Shown piece by piece: positions 40,341 through 50,259 of a DNA stretch of 58,786 nucleotides (position 1 is its first letter; every line of letters begins with the position of its first letter). The notes under the pieces are model-generated. The model saw only the letters and a list, made by a program, of their open reading frames with translations, ran no database searches and was not told the origin of the DNA. The translations under genes were made by a program, and so were the position numbers. The DNA comes from Nitrosomonas sp. PY1 (GTDB lineage: Bacteria > Pseudomonadota > Gammaproteobacteria > Burkholderiales > Nitrosomonadaceae): positions 1 to 58,786 of the forward strand of contig NZ_BQXC01000002.1 in the NCBI RefSeq assembly GCF_022836435.1, written 5' to 3'.

Positions 40341-42871
40341 TAGAGAGCGTAATTTTCTTTTTCTCCGGCAGCGGGATGGTGATGTTATTCATTTTGTTTA
40401 TGCGTATTAACGTAGTCGGGAGCAAATCAAAATTAGTTAAGCATCGCTCTAAAGAACCCGGTTTTGTTGACCTGCTTATTTATGCGTCTGTAGTTGATGA
40501 GGGTGTGATTGTCGGCAAAGATGGGTCGCTCATGGCGGCGTGGGCCTATCAAGGCGTAGACTCGAATAGCAGCACGGAAGCTGAACGCGACCAAGTATCC
40601 TTACAAATTAATCATGCTTTATCACGTATGGGTTCCGGTTGGATGATCCATATTGATGCTGTTCGTAAACCCGCCCCCGGTTATTCCGCCAAAGATGATT
40701 CGCATTTCCCGGATCCTGTCTCAGCAGCCATTGATGAAGAACGGCGTGAATTTTTTGAGCGTGTGGGCACGTTATACGAAAGTAATTATGTGATAACAGC
40801 CACCTATTTACCGCCGCTACTGGCACAACAGAAGTTTGTTGAACTGATGTTTGATGACGAGGGTGTACCGGTTGACTCCAAAACCAGAACAATAGCCTTG
40901 CTTAACCATTTTAAGCGCGAATGCGCGAATATTGAATCACATCTATCCAGTGTTTTCAGGATGAAGCGGTTGAAGGGTAAAACGATAACCAAAGAAGATA
41001 ATTCGTCTGTTAATTATGATGCTTTTCTACGCTGGATTCAATTTTGCATCAGTGGCCTTGATCATCCAGTGATTCTACCCAAAAATCCAATCTATCTGGA
41101 TGCGCTATTAAGTGGTCAGGAGTTTTGGGGTGGGGTAGTACCTAAAATCGGACAGAATTTCATACAAGTCGTATCCATTGAGGGTTTTCCGCTGGCATCT
41201 TCACCAGGACTCATTAATTCGCTAGCTGATTTGCCTTGTTTATACCGTTGGTCAACGCGCTTCATTTTCATGGATACACACGAGGCGGTCGGCCACCTGG
41301 AGAAGTTCAGTAAAAAATGGAAACAAAAGATTCGCAGCTTCTTTGATCAAGTATTTAATTCGCATAGCAGTAATGTCGATCAAAACGCCATAAATATGGT
41401 TAGTGACGCACAAGCTGCAATTGCTGAGACAAATAGCGGCGAAGTGGCACAAGGTTACTATACCAGTGTGGTTGTGTTGATGAGTGAGAGCCGAGGGGAT
41501 TTAGAGGCTTCCGCACGACAAGTGGCCAAAGCAATTAATCATTTGGGATTTGCCGCTCGAATTGAATCAATCAACACGATAGATGCGTACTTGGGCAGCT
41601 TGCCTGGACATGGTGTTGAGAATGTACGCCGCCCGCTATTAAACACAATGAATCTGGCTGATTTGATGCCGAGCAATACAGTATGGCCGGGAAAGAATGA
41701 AGCGCCTTGTCCGATGTATCCGCCAATGGCTCCGCCACTCATGCACTGTACTACCCAAGGCGCTACGCCGTTTCGGCTAAACCTGCATGTGCGAGATTTG
41801 GGTCATACCTTCATGTTTGGCCCAACCGGTGCGGGTAAATCAACGCATTTGGCCCTCATAGCTGCGCAACTGCGGCGCTACGAGGGCATGTCCATCTATT
41901 GTTTTGATAAGGGCATGTCAATGTATCCGCTGACCAAAGCAGTTGGCGGCAAGCATTTTTCCGTTGCCGCAGATGATGATTCTCTGGCGTTTTGCCCCCT
42001 TCAATTTCTGGAAACAAAAGGTGATCGTGCATGGGCGCTGGAATGGATTAGCACCATCATCGAACTGAACAACAGTACGATTACACCAGCGCAACGTAAT
42101 GAAATCAGTAACGCCATCAGCAGTATGCACAGAAGTGGTGCAAAAACCTTATCTGAGTTTGTGGTAACGATTCAGGATGACTCCATCCGTGATGTACTGG
42201 CGCAGTACACGATTGATGGCATGATGGGTCATTTGCTGGATGCAGAAAATGACGGGTTAACCCTGTCGTCATTCACAACATTCGAGATCGAGGAACTAAT
42301 GAACCTGGGTCAGAAATATGCATTGCCAACCCTTTTATATCTGTTTAGACGCATTGAACGTGACTTACACGGCCAACCGGCGGCAATCATACTGGATGAA
42401 GCTTGGCTTATGTTGGGTCATGCTGCGTTTCGTGAAAAAATCCGTGAATGGCTAAAAGTCATGCGTAAAGCGAATTGTTTCGTGTTGATGGCAACGCAAA
42501 GCTTATCCGATGCAGCCAACAGCGGCATTCTAGATGTGATTGTGGAATCCACCGCAACAAAGATATTCCTACCGAACGTACACGCGCGTGATCAGGATAC
42601 TGCGGCGTTATATCGACGCATGGGACTGAATTCCCGCCAGATTGGAATCATTGCATCGGCGGTTGCTAAGCGCCAATATTATTATGTATCAGAAGATGGC
42701 AGAAGGCTCTACGACTTGGCATTAGGCAAACTAGCTTTAGCCTTTGTCGGCTCATCAGATAAAGAATCAATTGCCACAATCAAGCAGTTGGTCGCAAAAC
42801 ATGGCGACAAATGGGTCAAGGAATGGCTGGATATTAAAGGACTGAAATTAAATAATGAGGCCATGTCATGA
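40337..42871 (+). CDS. trbE: TrbE, VirB4-type ATPase
   Basis: 844 residues. An N-terminal membrane helix, the CagE/VirB4 N-domain, Walker A FMFGPTGAGKSTHLALIAAQ near residue 495 and Walker B QPAAIILDEAWLMLGHAAF near residue 680. The largest ATPase of the Mpf channel, needed for pilus biogenesis and substrate passage. Frame intact, overlapping trbD and trbF by 4 bases each. Confidence 0.96.
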   Translation: MIESVIFFFSGSGMVMLFILFMRINVVGSKSKLVKHRSKEPGFVDLLIYASVVDEGVIVGKDGSLMAAWAYQGVDSNSSTEAERDQVSLQINHALSRMGSGWMIHIDAVRKPAPGYSAKDDSHFPDPVSAAIDEERREFFERVGTLYESNYVITATYLPPLLAQQKFVELMFDDEGVPVDSKTRTIALLNHFKRECANIESHLSSVFRMKRLKGKTITKEDNSSVNYDAFLRWIQFCISGLDHPVILPKNPIYLDALLSGQEFWGGVVPKIGQNFIQVVSIEGFPLASSPGLINSLADLPCLYRWSTRFIFMDTHEAVGHLEKFSKKWKQKIRSFFDQVFNSHSSNVDQNAINMVSDAQAAIAETNSGEVAQGYYTSVVVLMSESRGDLEASARQVAKAINHLGFAARIESINTIDAYLGSLPGHGVENVRRPLLNTMNLADLMPSNTVWPGKNEAPCPMYPPMAPPLMHCTTQGATPFRLNLHVRDLGHTFMFGPTGAGKSTHLALIAAQLRRYEGMSIYCFDKGMSMYPLTKAVGGKHFSVAADDDSLAFCPLQFLETKGDRAWALEWISTIIELNNSTITPAQRNEISNAISSMHRSGAKTLSEFVVTIQDDSIRDVLAQYTIDGMMGHLLDAENDGLTLSSFTTFEIEELMNLGQKYALPTLLYLFRRIERDLHGQPAAIILDEAWLMLGHAAFREKIREWLKVMRKANCFVLMATQSLSDAANSGILDVIVESTATKIFLPNVHARDQDTAALYRRMGLNSRQIGIIASAVAKRQYYYVSEDGRRLYDLALGKLALAFVGSSDKESIATIKQLVAKHGDKWVKEWLDIKGLKLNNEAMS

Positions 42872-43623
42872 AGTCAATACAAGCACTACTTAATCTTAAT
42901 CCTAAAAATGCACGATTAGCTGATGAATTCATAGAGGGTGGCCGCCGCGAAGGGGAAAATGAGAATCCTTATTTATCGGGGCGGCGCTCGTGGAATGATC
43001 ACATGGAATCTGTGGCTGCATCGCGCAATATGTGGCAGATACTGGCAATACTTTCACTGATGATCACACTAGCAGCCGTTGGGGGGATTATCCATATCGG
43101 CAGCCAGTCGAAGTTCATTCCCTACGTGGTACGAATTGATAACCTGGGGGAGGCGATAGCCGTGTCACGGGCAGACATGGCGGCACCGGCTGATCCTCGG
43201 GTTATTCACGCATCGGTCGCTTCGTTTATTAATGATTTGCGGATGGTAACACCTGACATTGCCCTACAGCGCCGCGCAATTTTTCGGGCATACGCCATGC
43301 TCTCATCGGATGATCCGGCAACCGCCAAAACCAACGTTTGGCTAAACGGCACGGATACGAGTAGCCCATTCAAACGCGCCGCGAATGAGACTGTGAATAT
43401 TGAGATTGTCTCGGTTATTCCGCAAAGCCCCGAAACCTGGCAGGTGATCTGGAGAGAATTGGTTTATGACCGTCAAGGGCATCCCAAAGAACCCCCCTTC
43501 ATAATGCGCGCGCTTTTGACTATCTATAGCATTGATTCAACTGCAAATACAACTGAGGAACAAATTCGCAATAACCCGCTCGGCATCTATGTTCGGGATT
43601 ATTCTTGGGCAAAGCAAATATAA
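42868..43623 (+). CDS. trbF: TrbF, VirB8-type channel protein
   Basis: 251 residues: cytoplasmic N-terminus with NPYLSGRRSWNDHMESVAAS, one membrane helix (WQILAILSLMITLAAVGGII) and a periplasmic NTF2-like domain (FVPYVVRIDNLGEAIAVSRA-type region, VWLNGTDTSSPFKRAANETV, WQVIWRELVYDRQGHP). A scaffold joining inner-membrane and periplasmic parts of the channel. Confidence 0.94.
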   Translation: MKSIQALLNLNPKNARLADEFIEGGRREGENENPYLSGRRSWNDHMESVAASRNMWQILAILSLMITLAAVGGIIHIGSQSKFIPYVVRIDNLGEAIAVSRADMAAPADPRVIHASVASFINDLRMVTPDIALQRRAIFRAYAMLSSDDPATAKTNVWLNGTDTSSPFKRAANETVNIEIVSVIPQSPETWQVIWRELVYDRQGHPKEPPFIMRALLTIYSIDSTANTTEEQIRNNPLGIYVRDYSWAKQI

Positions 43624-43635
43624 AAAGGAATGATA

Positions 43636-44547
43636 ATGAAATACGCTCGATATGCACTTATTACTCTCTATATTAGTTTGCTTCCTTCTGTTGTTTTAGC
43701 GGTAGGCAGTAATTTTCCTGATTCCTATTTTGCAAAAGACAATCCTCAATTAACACCACAGGAAAGAGCTTCAATTGAAATAGCCAAGAAATGGCAACAA
43801 TCCAGCGCCACGGGAATCAAGCCGGTCGCTGGACCCGATGGCACCATCCGGTTTTTGTTTGGTGCGCAACAACCTAGCATTGTCTGCGCGGTGTTGCAGG
43901 TTTGCGATATTCAATTACAGCCCGGCGAACAAGTGAATTCTATTCACCTAGGCGATCAAGTGCGTTGGCAAGTCGAACCGGCAATAACAGGCCGTGCCGC
44001 GTTCGAAGTACAACATTTGATTGTGAAGCCCCTCGATGTCGGACTGGAAACATCACTGGTTGTGACTACCGACCGGCGTACTTATCATATGCGGCTCAGA
44101 TCCCATCGGCAGGAATTTATGCCGCGCGTCGCTTTTATTTATCCCGAAGATGCACAGGCAAAATGGGATGCCGTCAAAATGAGAGAGAACCACGCAATGG
44201 AGATTAAATCATCTCGAACAATACCCTCGACGGGAGAGTATTTAGGCGATCTGGATTTTTTGTATAGCGTGTCTGGATCCGCAGCCTGGAAGCCACTGCG
44301 CGTCTATAACGATGGCAAGAAAACAATTATTCAGATGCCGACAACCTTTTCGCAAAAAGAAGCGCCGGTTTTGATGGTGGTGCGTAAAGAAGGTGGCTTG
44401 TTCTCACAAGACACAGAGGTAATGGTTAATTACCGCTTGCAGCATGACCGGTACATTGTGGATGCGGTTTTTGATAAAGCGTATCTGATTGCGGGTGTAG
44501 GCAGCGATCAAAGCCGGGTGACGATCACCAAAACACAAGGAAATTAA
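43636..44547 (+). CDS. trbG: TrbG, VirB9-type outer-membrane core protein
   Basis: 303 residues. The ATG at 43636 was preferred to the one at 43630 because an AAGGA lies 7 bases before it and overlaps the earlier ATG. Signal peptide MKYARYALITLYISLLPSVV then LA. Family blocks VCAVLQVCDIQLQPGEQVNS, GDQVRWQVEPAITGRAAFEV and a C-terminal FAP-like part (WKPLRVYNDGKKTIIQMPTT). Forms the outer ring with TrbH and TrbI. Confidence 0.94.
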   Translation: MKYARYALITLYISLLPSVVLAVGSNFPDSYFAKDNPQLTPQERASIEIAKKWQQSSATGIKPVAGPDGTIRFLFGAQQPSIVCAVLQVCDIQLQPGEQVNSIHLGDQVRWQVEPAITGRAAFEVQHLIVKPLDVGLETSLVVTTDRRTYHMRLRSHRQEFMPRVAFIYPEDAQAKWDAVKMRENHAMEIKSSRTIPSTGEYLGDLDFLYSVSGSAAWKPLRVYNDGKKTIIQMPTTFSQKEAPVLMVVRKEGGLFSQDTEVMVNYRLQHDRYIVDAVFDKAYLIAGVGSDQSRVTITKTQGN

Positions 44548-44548
44548 A

Positions 44549-44986
44549 ATGTTCCGGTTATCAATGCTTGTTTTGATATTCATTCTGACTGGTTGTGCAA
44601 CAACACAATTTGGCAATTTTGTGGCGCATAACGATGAGGCTCACAACAAAAGTATAGCCAGTGATGTGACAGGGCAACTAATACAGCTTTATCCACCGGC
44701 CAGCACGCAATTTAATATGCAACATCCAACGGTAGATTCATTGGGTGATGCTTTAGTAGATAATTTGCGAGCTGGCGGCTATGCCATCCATGAACATAAA
44801 AAATCAAACCTTAACAAGTCAACGGATACACCTACATCGGATGGTATGACGCTTGGATATGTTTTTGACCAAATGGACGGCTTATACCGTCTCACAGTCT
44901 TTGTTGATCAGCATGTTCTAACTCGCGCGTATATTTTCAATGAGAGCACAATAAACCCGGCAGGTTACTGGGTTCGTAAGGAGTAA
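44549..44986 (+). CDS. trbH: TrbH, VirB7-like lipoprotein
   Basis: 145 residues with signal peptide and lipobox (MLVLIFILTGC-ATTQFGNF). In RP4, TrbH is a lipoprotein of the outer-membrane core complex with TrbG and TrbI. Position between trbG and trbI, length and lipobox support the name; the rest is less conserved. Confidence 0.88.
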   Translation: MFRLSMLVLIFILTGCATTQFGNFVAHNDEAHNKSIASDVTGQLIQLYPPASTQFNMQHPTVDSLGDALVDNLRAGGYAIHEHKKSNLNKSTDTPTSDGMTLGYVFDQMDGLYRLTVFVDQHVLTRAYIFNESTINPAGYWVRKE

Positions 44987-44989
44987 GTT

Positions 44990-46357
44990 ATGAGTATGTC
45001 TGCTGACGCATCTCCTGAAACCATATCGTCATCTGGCGTGCGCCGGGTCAACAACCTTCCGATTTATATTGTTGTCGGTATCATGCTGGTTTTTTTATTA
45101 ATCATGATGGTTGTAGCAATAAATCGCTCAGAACCACAAGACTCAAACAATACCGAAGAAAGCAAAAAAGCTGGATCAAGCAATATGCTGGCCGCGTTTA
45201 TTACGGGCGAATACAAGGATGGCTTCATTGAACCGGAAAGACCGGCACCCACAGAACCTGCCCTGGACTTGCCGCCAGAAATCATGATTGCACGCCCCAG
45301 TAATCTTGATTTACCCCCATTACCACCAGTGAACAGTCTCGAAAGAGATCCCGCTTCAGAGCATATTCGTATGATGAAGTTGCAACTATTTGAGCAAGCG
45401 GTAAAAGCAAAAACCAATGTGGCTATGGAAGCACCAAGAAGTGCTGGTTCATCTTCACCTCCATCCGCCAACTATACTCCTTCTGGCGTAACACCCAGCA
45501 GGAAAGAAGCATTGGCACGAATAGCAGCAGTCAGACAGCAAGTCGATGCACAAGCAAAAGATGATCCTGCTGCTGCCTATCTTGCGCGATTACAACAAAT
45601 CAAGGACAGTGGGCATATCGGTGGCCGCGATGGTTTGGATGATTCAGCGCCAGAATTAATTGATGCGGATTCAAAAAGACCTGATAACAATTATGCAAAC
45701 TTTGATGCAACAGGGCAGGGGAGTCGTTGGAAACTGGACAGCAAGCCAGCAGCACCCGAAACACCGTATAGCCTACTGAACGGATTTGTAATACCGGCTG
45801 TGCTTATCTCCGGTATTAATTCAGAACTGCCCGGCCAAATCATGGCGCAAGTCAGTCAGGACATTTATGACACACCCGTAGGCCGTTGGCGCTTGATACC
45901 TCAAGGCGCTCGTCTGGTCGGGAGTTATTCCAGTGATGTTGCCTATGGTCAATCGCGTGTATTGGTTGCATGGCAACGGATTATTTTTCCTGACGGCAAG
46001 ACAATGGATATTGGTGCGATGCCGGGAGCTGATGGTATCGGTCAAGCGGGATTCAAAGATCAAGTCAATAATCATTATTTGCGAATATTCGGATCGGCAT
46101 TATTGATGTCAGCCGTGATAGCAGGAGCCACGTACAGCCAGCGTGATGCTGGGGGAGGGGGCGTATTCGGGCGGCAAAATGCCGGTAGCATATTGAGTCA
46201 GTCGCTAGGCCAGCAACTTGGGCAAGCGACCACGCGGCTAATGATGAAAAATCTGAATATTGCGCCAACACTAGAGATACGCCCAGGTTTTAGATTCAAT
46301 GTCATTGTTACCAAAGACATGGTCTTTTCTAAACCGTATCAATCATTTGATTATTAA
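44990..46357 (+). CDS. trbI: TrbI, VirB10-type core protein
   Basis: 455 residues: one N-terminal membrane helix (IYIVVGIMLVFLLIMMVVAI), a long Pro-rich periplasmic arm (EPALDLPPEIMIARPSNLDL then PPLPPVN) and the C-terminal VirB10 barrel domain (VIPAVLISGINSELPGQIMA, GARLVGSYSSDVAYGQSRVL, LEIRPGFRFNVIVTKDMVFS). It spans both membranes and conveys ATP-driven changes to the outer-membrane pore. Confidence 0.95.
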   Translation: MSMSADASPETISSSGVRRVNNLPIYIVVGIMLVFLLIMMVVAINRSEPQDSNNTEESKKAGSSNMLAAFITGEYKDGFIEPERPAPTEPALDLPPEIMIARPSNLDLPPLPPVNSLERDPASEHIRMMKLQLFEQAVKAKTNVAMEAPRSAGSSSPPSANYTPSGVTPSRKEALARIAAVRQQVDAQAKDDPAAAYLARLQQIKDSGHIGGRDGLDDSAPELIDADSKRPDNNYANFDATGQGSRWKLDSKPAAPETPYSLLNGFVIPAVLISGINSELPGQIMAQVSQDIYDTPVGRWRLIPQGARLVGSYSSDVAYGQSRVLVAWQRIIFPDGKTMDIGAMPGADGIGQAGFKDQVNNHYLRIFGSALLMSAVIAGATYSQRDAGGGGVFGRQNAGSILSQSLGQQLGQATTRLMMKNLNIAPTLEIRPGFRFNVIVTKDMVFSKPYQSFDY

Positions 46358-46375
46358 CGAAAGGAGTGATCTAAC

Positions 46376-47173
46376 ATGATAAACAGAAGAAATCTAACCG
46401 CCCTGTGGATAGCAATCCTGTTCGTAATGGGGAGTGCCGGTCATTCATCAAACATTAGAGCAGGGGGTATGGCTGTTATTGATATGGCGAATATTAAACA
46501 GACTTCGATTACCGCTTATGAGAATGTAGAGATGCGACTCAAACAGATTGATCAGTATCGGACGCAATTGCAGCAATATGAAAACATGCTCCGCAACACG
46601 GTAGCGCCAGCAGCTTATGTCTGGGCAAAAGCGGAATATACGATGAATCGATTAGTTCAAGCGTCCAATACACTTAAATATTATCAAGATCAGGGCGGCG
46701 TAGAGAACTATTTAAACAGGTACAGGAACGCCAGTTATTACAGTGGTTCTCCCTGTTTTAATTTGGGCGGCAACTGCACAGATACAGCCTGGGATTTGAT
46801 AAAACAAGGGCAGAACACCAGCACCAACGCGCAAAAAAGCGCCAATGATGCGTCATTACGGGGCTTGGAAATACATCAAGATGGGGCGCCCCTCGATGCC
46901 GCGCATTTACAATTACTGCAATCACGGGCAGAAACAGCAGGAGGGCAGCTGGAGGCGATTCAGTACGCCAATCAACTGGCTGCTTACCAGTCAAACCAAC
47001 TTTTACAATTGCGAACCATGATGATTGCACAATTTAACGCAGAGAATGCCAAAAATCAGGCGCTTGTAGACAAAGAAGCGATAAATCAAGCTGCACATCA
47101 GGCCGCAACCAAACGGCTTAGTCCGGTTAACTTTCCAGCGGCAAAAATCTGGAATGTCAGAGACGCATTTTAA
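46376..47173 (+). CDS. trbJ: TrbJ, VirB5-like periplasmic protein
   Basis: 265 residues. A signal peptide (ALWIAILFVMGSAGHSSNIR then A) is followed by a helical body with the TrbJ-like block KQTSITAYENVEMRLKQIDQ and the Gln/Asn-rich AIQYANQLAAYQSNQLLQLR. VirB5-type proteins sit at the pilus tip. Good AAGGAG ribosome site about 10 bases before the ATG. Confidence 0.92.
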   Translation: MINRRNLTALWIAILFVMGSAGHSSNIRAGGMAVIDMANIKQTSITAYENVEMRLKQIDQYRTQLQQYENMLRNTVAPAAYVWAKAEYTMNRLVQASNTLKYYQDQGGVENYLNRYRNASYYSGSPCFNLGGNCTDTAWDLIKQGQNTSTNAQKSANDASLRGLEIHQDGAPLDAAHLQLLQSRAETAGGQLEAIQYANQLAAYQSNQLLQLRTMMIAQFNAENAKNQALVDKEAINQAAHQAATKRLSPVNFPAAKIWNVRDAF

Positions 47174-47194
47174 CTTAAACCAAAGGACACAATT

Positions 47195-47389
47195 ATGAAA
47201 ACTAATCAAACAATCATTATTGCGATGACTGCGGTATTACTTCTAACCTTGGCTGGTTGTCAGGAACCCAAGGGATATTTGGAGCTTAAAGAACCTAAAC
47301 CGGAACTTAGAGGAGACGCAATACGCTGGACTGTGAAAGGCCCAGTTGATGCATCAGGTAATCCGATTGTACTTGAAGAAGTAAAGTAG
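47195..47389 (+). CDS. trbK: TrbK, entry-exclusion lipoprotein
   Basis: 64 residues with a signal peptide and lipobox (AVLLLTLAGC-QEPKGYLELK). RP4 TrbK is a small lipoprotein that blocks redundant transfer into plasmid-bearing cells, encoded between trbJ and trbL as here. The name is from position, size and lipobox; the mature part is too short for a firm match. Confidence 0.85.
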   Translation: MKTNQTIIIAMTAVLLLTLAGCQEPKGYLELKEPKPELRGDAIRWTVKGPVDASGNPIVLEEVK

Positions 47390-47425
47390 CAATTTAAGAA
47401 TCCAATTAATTAGAGGACCAAGCCT

Positions 47426-48568
47426 GTGAATAAATCAACTCTATGTCTTTTGTTTAGTGCCTTGGGTCTGATGCTGCTCTCAACTGCTGCATTTGCTGAG
47501 TTGGCCTATATTGATCCAGTAACCAATCAAAGTGTACTTGATCAGGTTGCGCAAAAGTTTCTAATTAAAGCCAAAGGCTGGCACACCATTTTAGAGGGCG
47601 CAGCGATACGTTTGTTTTGGACGCTGGTGTTAATTTCCATGGTGTGGACGTTTGGCATGATGGCATTACGCAAAGCGGACATTGGTGATTTTTTTGCTGA
47701 ATTCACCCGTTTCATCATATTCACAGGTTTTTTCTTCTGGTTATTAACCAACGCTGTATCAGGACAAAACATTGCCGGATCAATTATCGAATCCATGCAG
47801 ATGTTGGGTAATAAGGCATCCGGGCTAACCGGATCAGGACACGGCAATATTATTGAGGTAGCTATCAAAATTTGGTATCTATTCCTCCAGAGTGCATCTG
47901 TCTGGAACCCCATTGACAGCCTTATTGGTTTCGTCCTTTCACTCATTATTGTAATCATTCTGACGGTCGTCGCAGTCAACATGTTATTGCTGCTGATTTC
48001 GTCATGGGTGCTTCTGTATGCGGGAATTTTCTTTTTGGGTTTCGGCGGGGCGCGTTGGACAACTGATTTCGCGATCAATTATTACAAGACAGTATTAGGC
48101 ATTGGTATCCAGCTGCTGGCCATGACGTTGATTGTTGGGATTGGTGGCGATTTTCTGACTAATTATTATGGAAAAATGAGTAAAACCATCATGAACTTTG
48201 AAGAATTGGGAGTCATGTTAATTTTTGCTGTTGCCTTTTATTTCCTGGTTTCAAAGCTACCGCCCATGCTGGCCGGAATTATTACGGGTAGCAGTATTAA
48301 TGCAGGAGGGGTCGGAAACTATAGCGGTGGTCAGGTAGTGGGTGCAGCAGCAGCCACGATGGCTGTTGCCAGTATGGGCGCGACTTATTTAGCGGAAGGC
48401 GCGCGTCAAATGGCTGCTGCTTCATCAACTGCTGCCGATGCGGCAAAGTCTATCAATACATCCGGCGGAACACCATTTGCTACACCGAATCCGGATGGAA
48501 GCGCACAAACTGTATCCCATGATCCGTGGGAGGTGCCTGATGATCATCTTACAAGGAAACCAAAGTGA
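47426..48568 (+). CDS. trbL: TrbL, VirB6-type polytopic membrane protein
   Basis: 380 residues: a signal-like N-terminus (LCLLFSALGLMLLSTAAFAE), at least five membrane helices (for example LIISMVWTFGMMALRKAD-type and FVLSLIIVIILTVVAVNMLL), the conserved WVLLYAGIFFLGFGGARWTT block and a polar C-terminal tail. Inner-membrane channel component. Start is GTG at 47426. Confidence 0.93.
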   Translation: MNKSTLCLLFSALGLMLLSTAAFAELAYIDPVTNQSVLDQVAQKFLIKAKGWHTILEGAAIRLFWTLVLISMVWTFGMMALRKADIGDFFAEFTRFIIFTGFFFWLLTNAVSGQNIAGSIIESMQMLGNKASGLTGSGHGNIIEVAIKIWYLFLQSASVWNPIDSLIGFVLSLIIVIILTVVAVNMLLLLISSWVLLYAGIFFLGFGGARWTTDFAINYYKTVLGIGIQLLAMTLIVGIGGDFLTNYYGKMSKTIMNFEELGVMLIFAVAFYFLVSKLPPMLAGIITGSSINAGGVGNYSGGQVVGAAAATMAVASMGATYLAEGARQMAAASSTAADAAKSINTSGGTPFATPNPDGSAQTVSHDPWEVPDDHLTRKPK

Positions 48569-48594
48569 TGAATAAACTTAATGAGGAGGCTGTT

Positions 48595-49323
48595 ATGGTT
48601 AACAAATCAATTCTTCCTGCCATCGTGCTTGTACTTATACTGGGTGGCTGTGCCAATATGAGCGAATCACAGCAAAGCACAACAAAAGGCACGGCAATGG
48701 GTACTGGCGCGGGTGCTGCGGTTGGTGCCATTATCGGTGCCATAGCAGGAGACCCGGCTCTTGGTGCAGGAATTGGTGCGGGTGTCGGCGCAGTGGGTGG
48801 CTATATCTGGTCTAATCGGATGGAAGAACAAAAAAAGAAAATGGAAGCGGCTACCGAAGGCACAAAAGTTTCTGTTACTCAAACAGCCGACAATCAATTA
48901 AAACTCAATGTTCCCAGTGATATTTCTTTTGATACCGGGCAATCCACCATAAAACCTGAGATGCATCCAGTACTCAATAGCCTGGCCGCAGGACTTAAGA
49001 GTAATTCAAACTCCCAGGCGACCATTATTGGTTATACCGATGATACCGGCAATGATTCCATTAATAACCCCTTATCGGTGAACCGTGCTGCCAGCACACG
49101 TGCGTATCTGGTTAGTCAGGGTATTGACTCCAATCGTATCAGTATTGATGGTCGGGGTGCATCAGAACCGGTGGCAGCCAACACTTCTCCTGAAAATAGG
49201 GCAAAGAATCGTCGTGTAGAGATTTTCGTGAAAGAGCCACAACAACCACAACCACAACAGCGACAACAAGAACTGCCGCAGCACCAAGAACAGCAACAAT
49301 ATATTCAACAACCGGCCTATTAA
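48595..49323 (+). CDS. OmpA-family lipoprotein in the trbM position
   Basis: 242 residues from the ATG at 48595, chosen because GAGGAGG lies 5 bases upstream; an in-frame ATG at 48565 overlaps trbL. Lipobox LILGGC-ANMSES, a glycine-zipper segment (GTGAGAAVGAIIGAIAGDPA), an OmpA peptidoglycan-binding domain (SFDTGQSTIKPEMHPVLNSL, TIIGYTDDTGNDSINNPLSV NRA, ENRAKNRRVEIFV) and a Gln/Pro tail of about 25 residues. Such proteins clamp the outer membrane to the cell wall. RP4 has TrbM here; this gene may anchor the channel instead. Confidence 0.9.
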   Translation: MVNKSILPAIVLVLILGGCANMSESQQSTTKGTAMGTGAGAAVGAIIGAIAGDPALGAGIGAGVGAVGGYIWSNRMEEQKKKMEAATEGTKVSVTQTADNQLKLNVPSDISFDTGQSTIKPEMHPVLNSLAAGLKSNSNSQATIIGYTDDTGNDSINNPLSVNRAASTRAYLVSQGIDSNRISIDGRGASEPVAANTSPENRAKNRRVEIFVKEPQQPQPQQRQQELPQHQEQQQYIQQPAY

Positions 49324-49329
49324 TCCATA

Positions 49330-49770
49330 ATGGATTTGCCACCCGATCAGCAAGAAAGAATCGTTTGCTCAATCACGGCGGCCATAAAGTATGAAATACC
49401 GGCCAATATACTTTTGGCCGTTGCGGAAAAAGAAGGGGGAAAACCGGGGCAATGGGTGAGTAACCGCAATGGAACGCATGATGTGGGTTCAATGCAATTC
49501 AATACGGCCTACCTGGGCGATTTAGCCCGATACGGGATCACATCCAATGATGTCGCACAACCCGGTTGCTATCCCTATGATCTGGCAGCTTGGCGAATAC
49601 GTCTGCATATCAAGCAAGATAAAGGCGATTTGTGGACAAAAGCGGCCAATTATCATTCGCGTACTCCAAAAGTTAATGCAAAGTATCGGGCTGACTTGAT
49701 GGCTAAAGCCGCTAAATGGGCGGATTGGCTGGAAAATCGTTTCATGACAGCGGACAACCAGAAAAAATAA
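49330..49770 (+). CDS. trbN: TrbN, lytic transglycosylase
   Basis: 146 residues with the SLT fold: the catalytic Glu in NILLAVAEKEGGKPGQWVSN, then GTHDVGSMQFNTAYLGDL and PYDLAAWRIRLHIKQ, ending WTKAANYHSRTP. It opens the peptidoglycan for channel assembly. No signal peptide is visible at this start, as in RP4 TrbN. It follows the OmpA gene by 6 bases. Confidence 0.93.
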   Translation: MDLPPDQQERIVCSITAAIKYEIPANILLAVAEKEGGKPGQWVSNRNGTHDVGSMQFNTAYLGDLARYGITSNDVAQPGCYPYDLAAWRIRLHIKQDKGDLWTKAANYHSRTPKVNAKYRADLMAKAAKWADWLENRFMTADNQKK

Positions 49771-49895
49771 GTTACTAACAAATTCCGTGGATAGAACTGT
49801 GAATAACCGGCCTATGTCACGCAACGATAATGTTATTTAGCCGTGCCTAAATGACAGGCAAAATCCTATGAATCCTTTGTGGGAATAGACCAGGA

Positions 49896-50237
49896 ATGAA
49901 ACAGAGAATGATCGTAATGAATGGGTTTCGAATTTTGCAAAGCCACAATGGCCAGGGATGGGAAACTGTGGGCACAATAAAGAAGGTTGAGAAGGGTATT
50001 GTGGCGGGTGTTTATAACCTGTTTTTGTCAAAAGAAGCTGAAGCAAACAATACCGTTTATGAAGGAATTATTCTTTATATAGATAAAGAAAAAGAAATTG
50101 TTTATCAAAAGGTAGATAAAGAATTTATCACACACAAACTGAAACCATTTAAAACCAAACCAACCATTGGCAAGAATGTTTCTATTCGGTACGACAATAA
50201 CCAATTAAATCTAACCTTAGAAAATCATTGCCTATAG
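49896..50237 (+). CDS. KfrB-domain protein, copy 2
   Basis: 113 residues beginning [20 protein letters not shown], with [20 protein letters not shown] and [20 protein letters not shown]. It has the same layout as the KfrB-like protein at 34643-34990 (MNGxxxxQ start, G-YNL block, HxDKExxYQK block) but is strongly diverged. Function unknown. It heads a small group with the TraD-like and TraC-like genes. Confidence 0.75.
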   Translation: MKQRMIVMNGFRILQSHNGQGWETVGTIKKVEKGIVAGVYNLFLSKEAEANNTVYEGIILYIDKEKEIVYQKVDKEFITHKLKPFKTKPTIGKNVSIRYDNNQLNLTLENHCL

Positions 50238-50259
50238 ATTTCTTACAGGAGTAAGTGAC

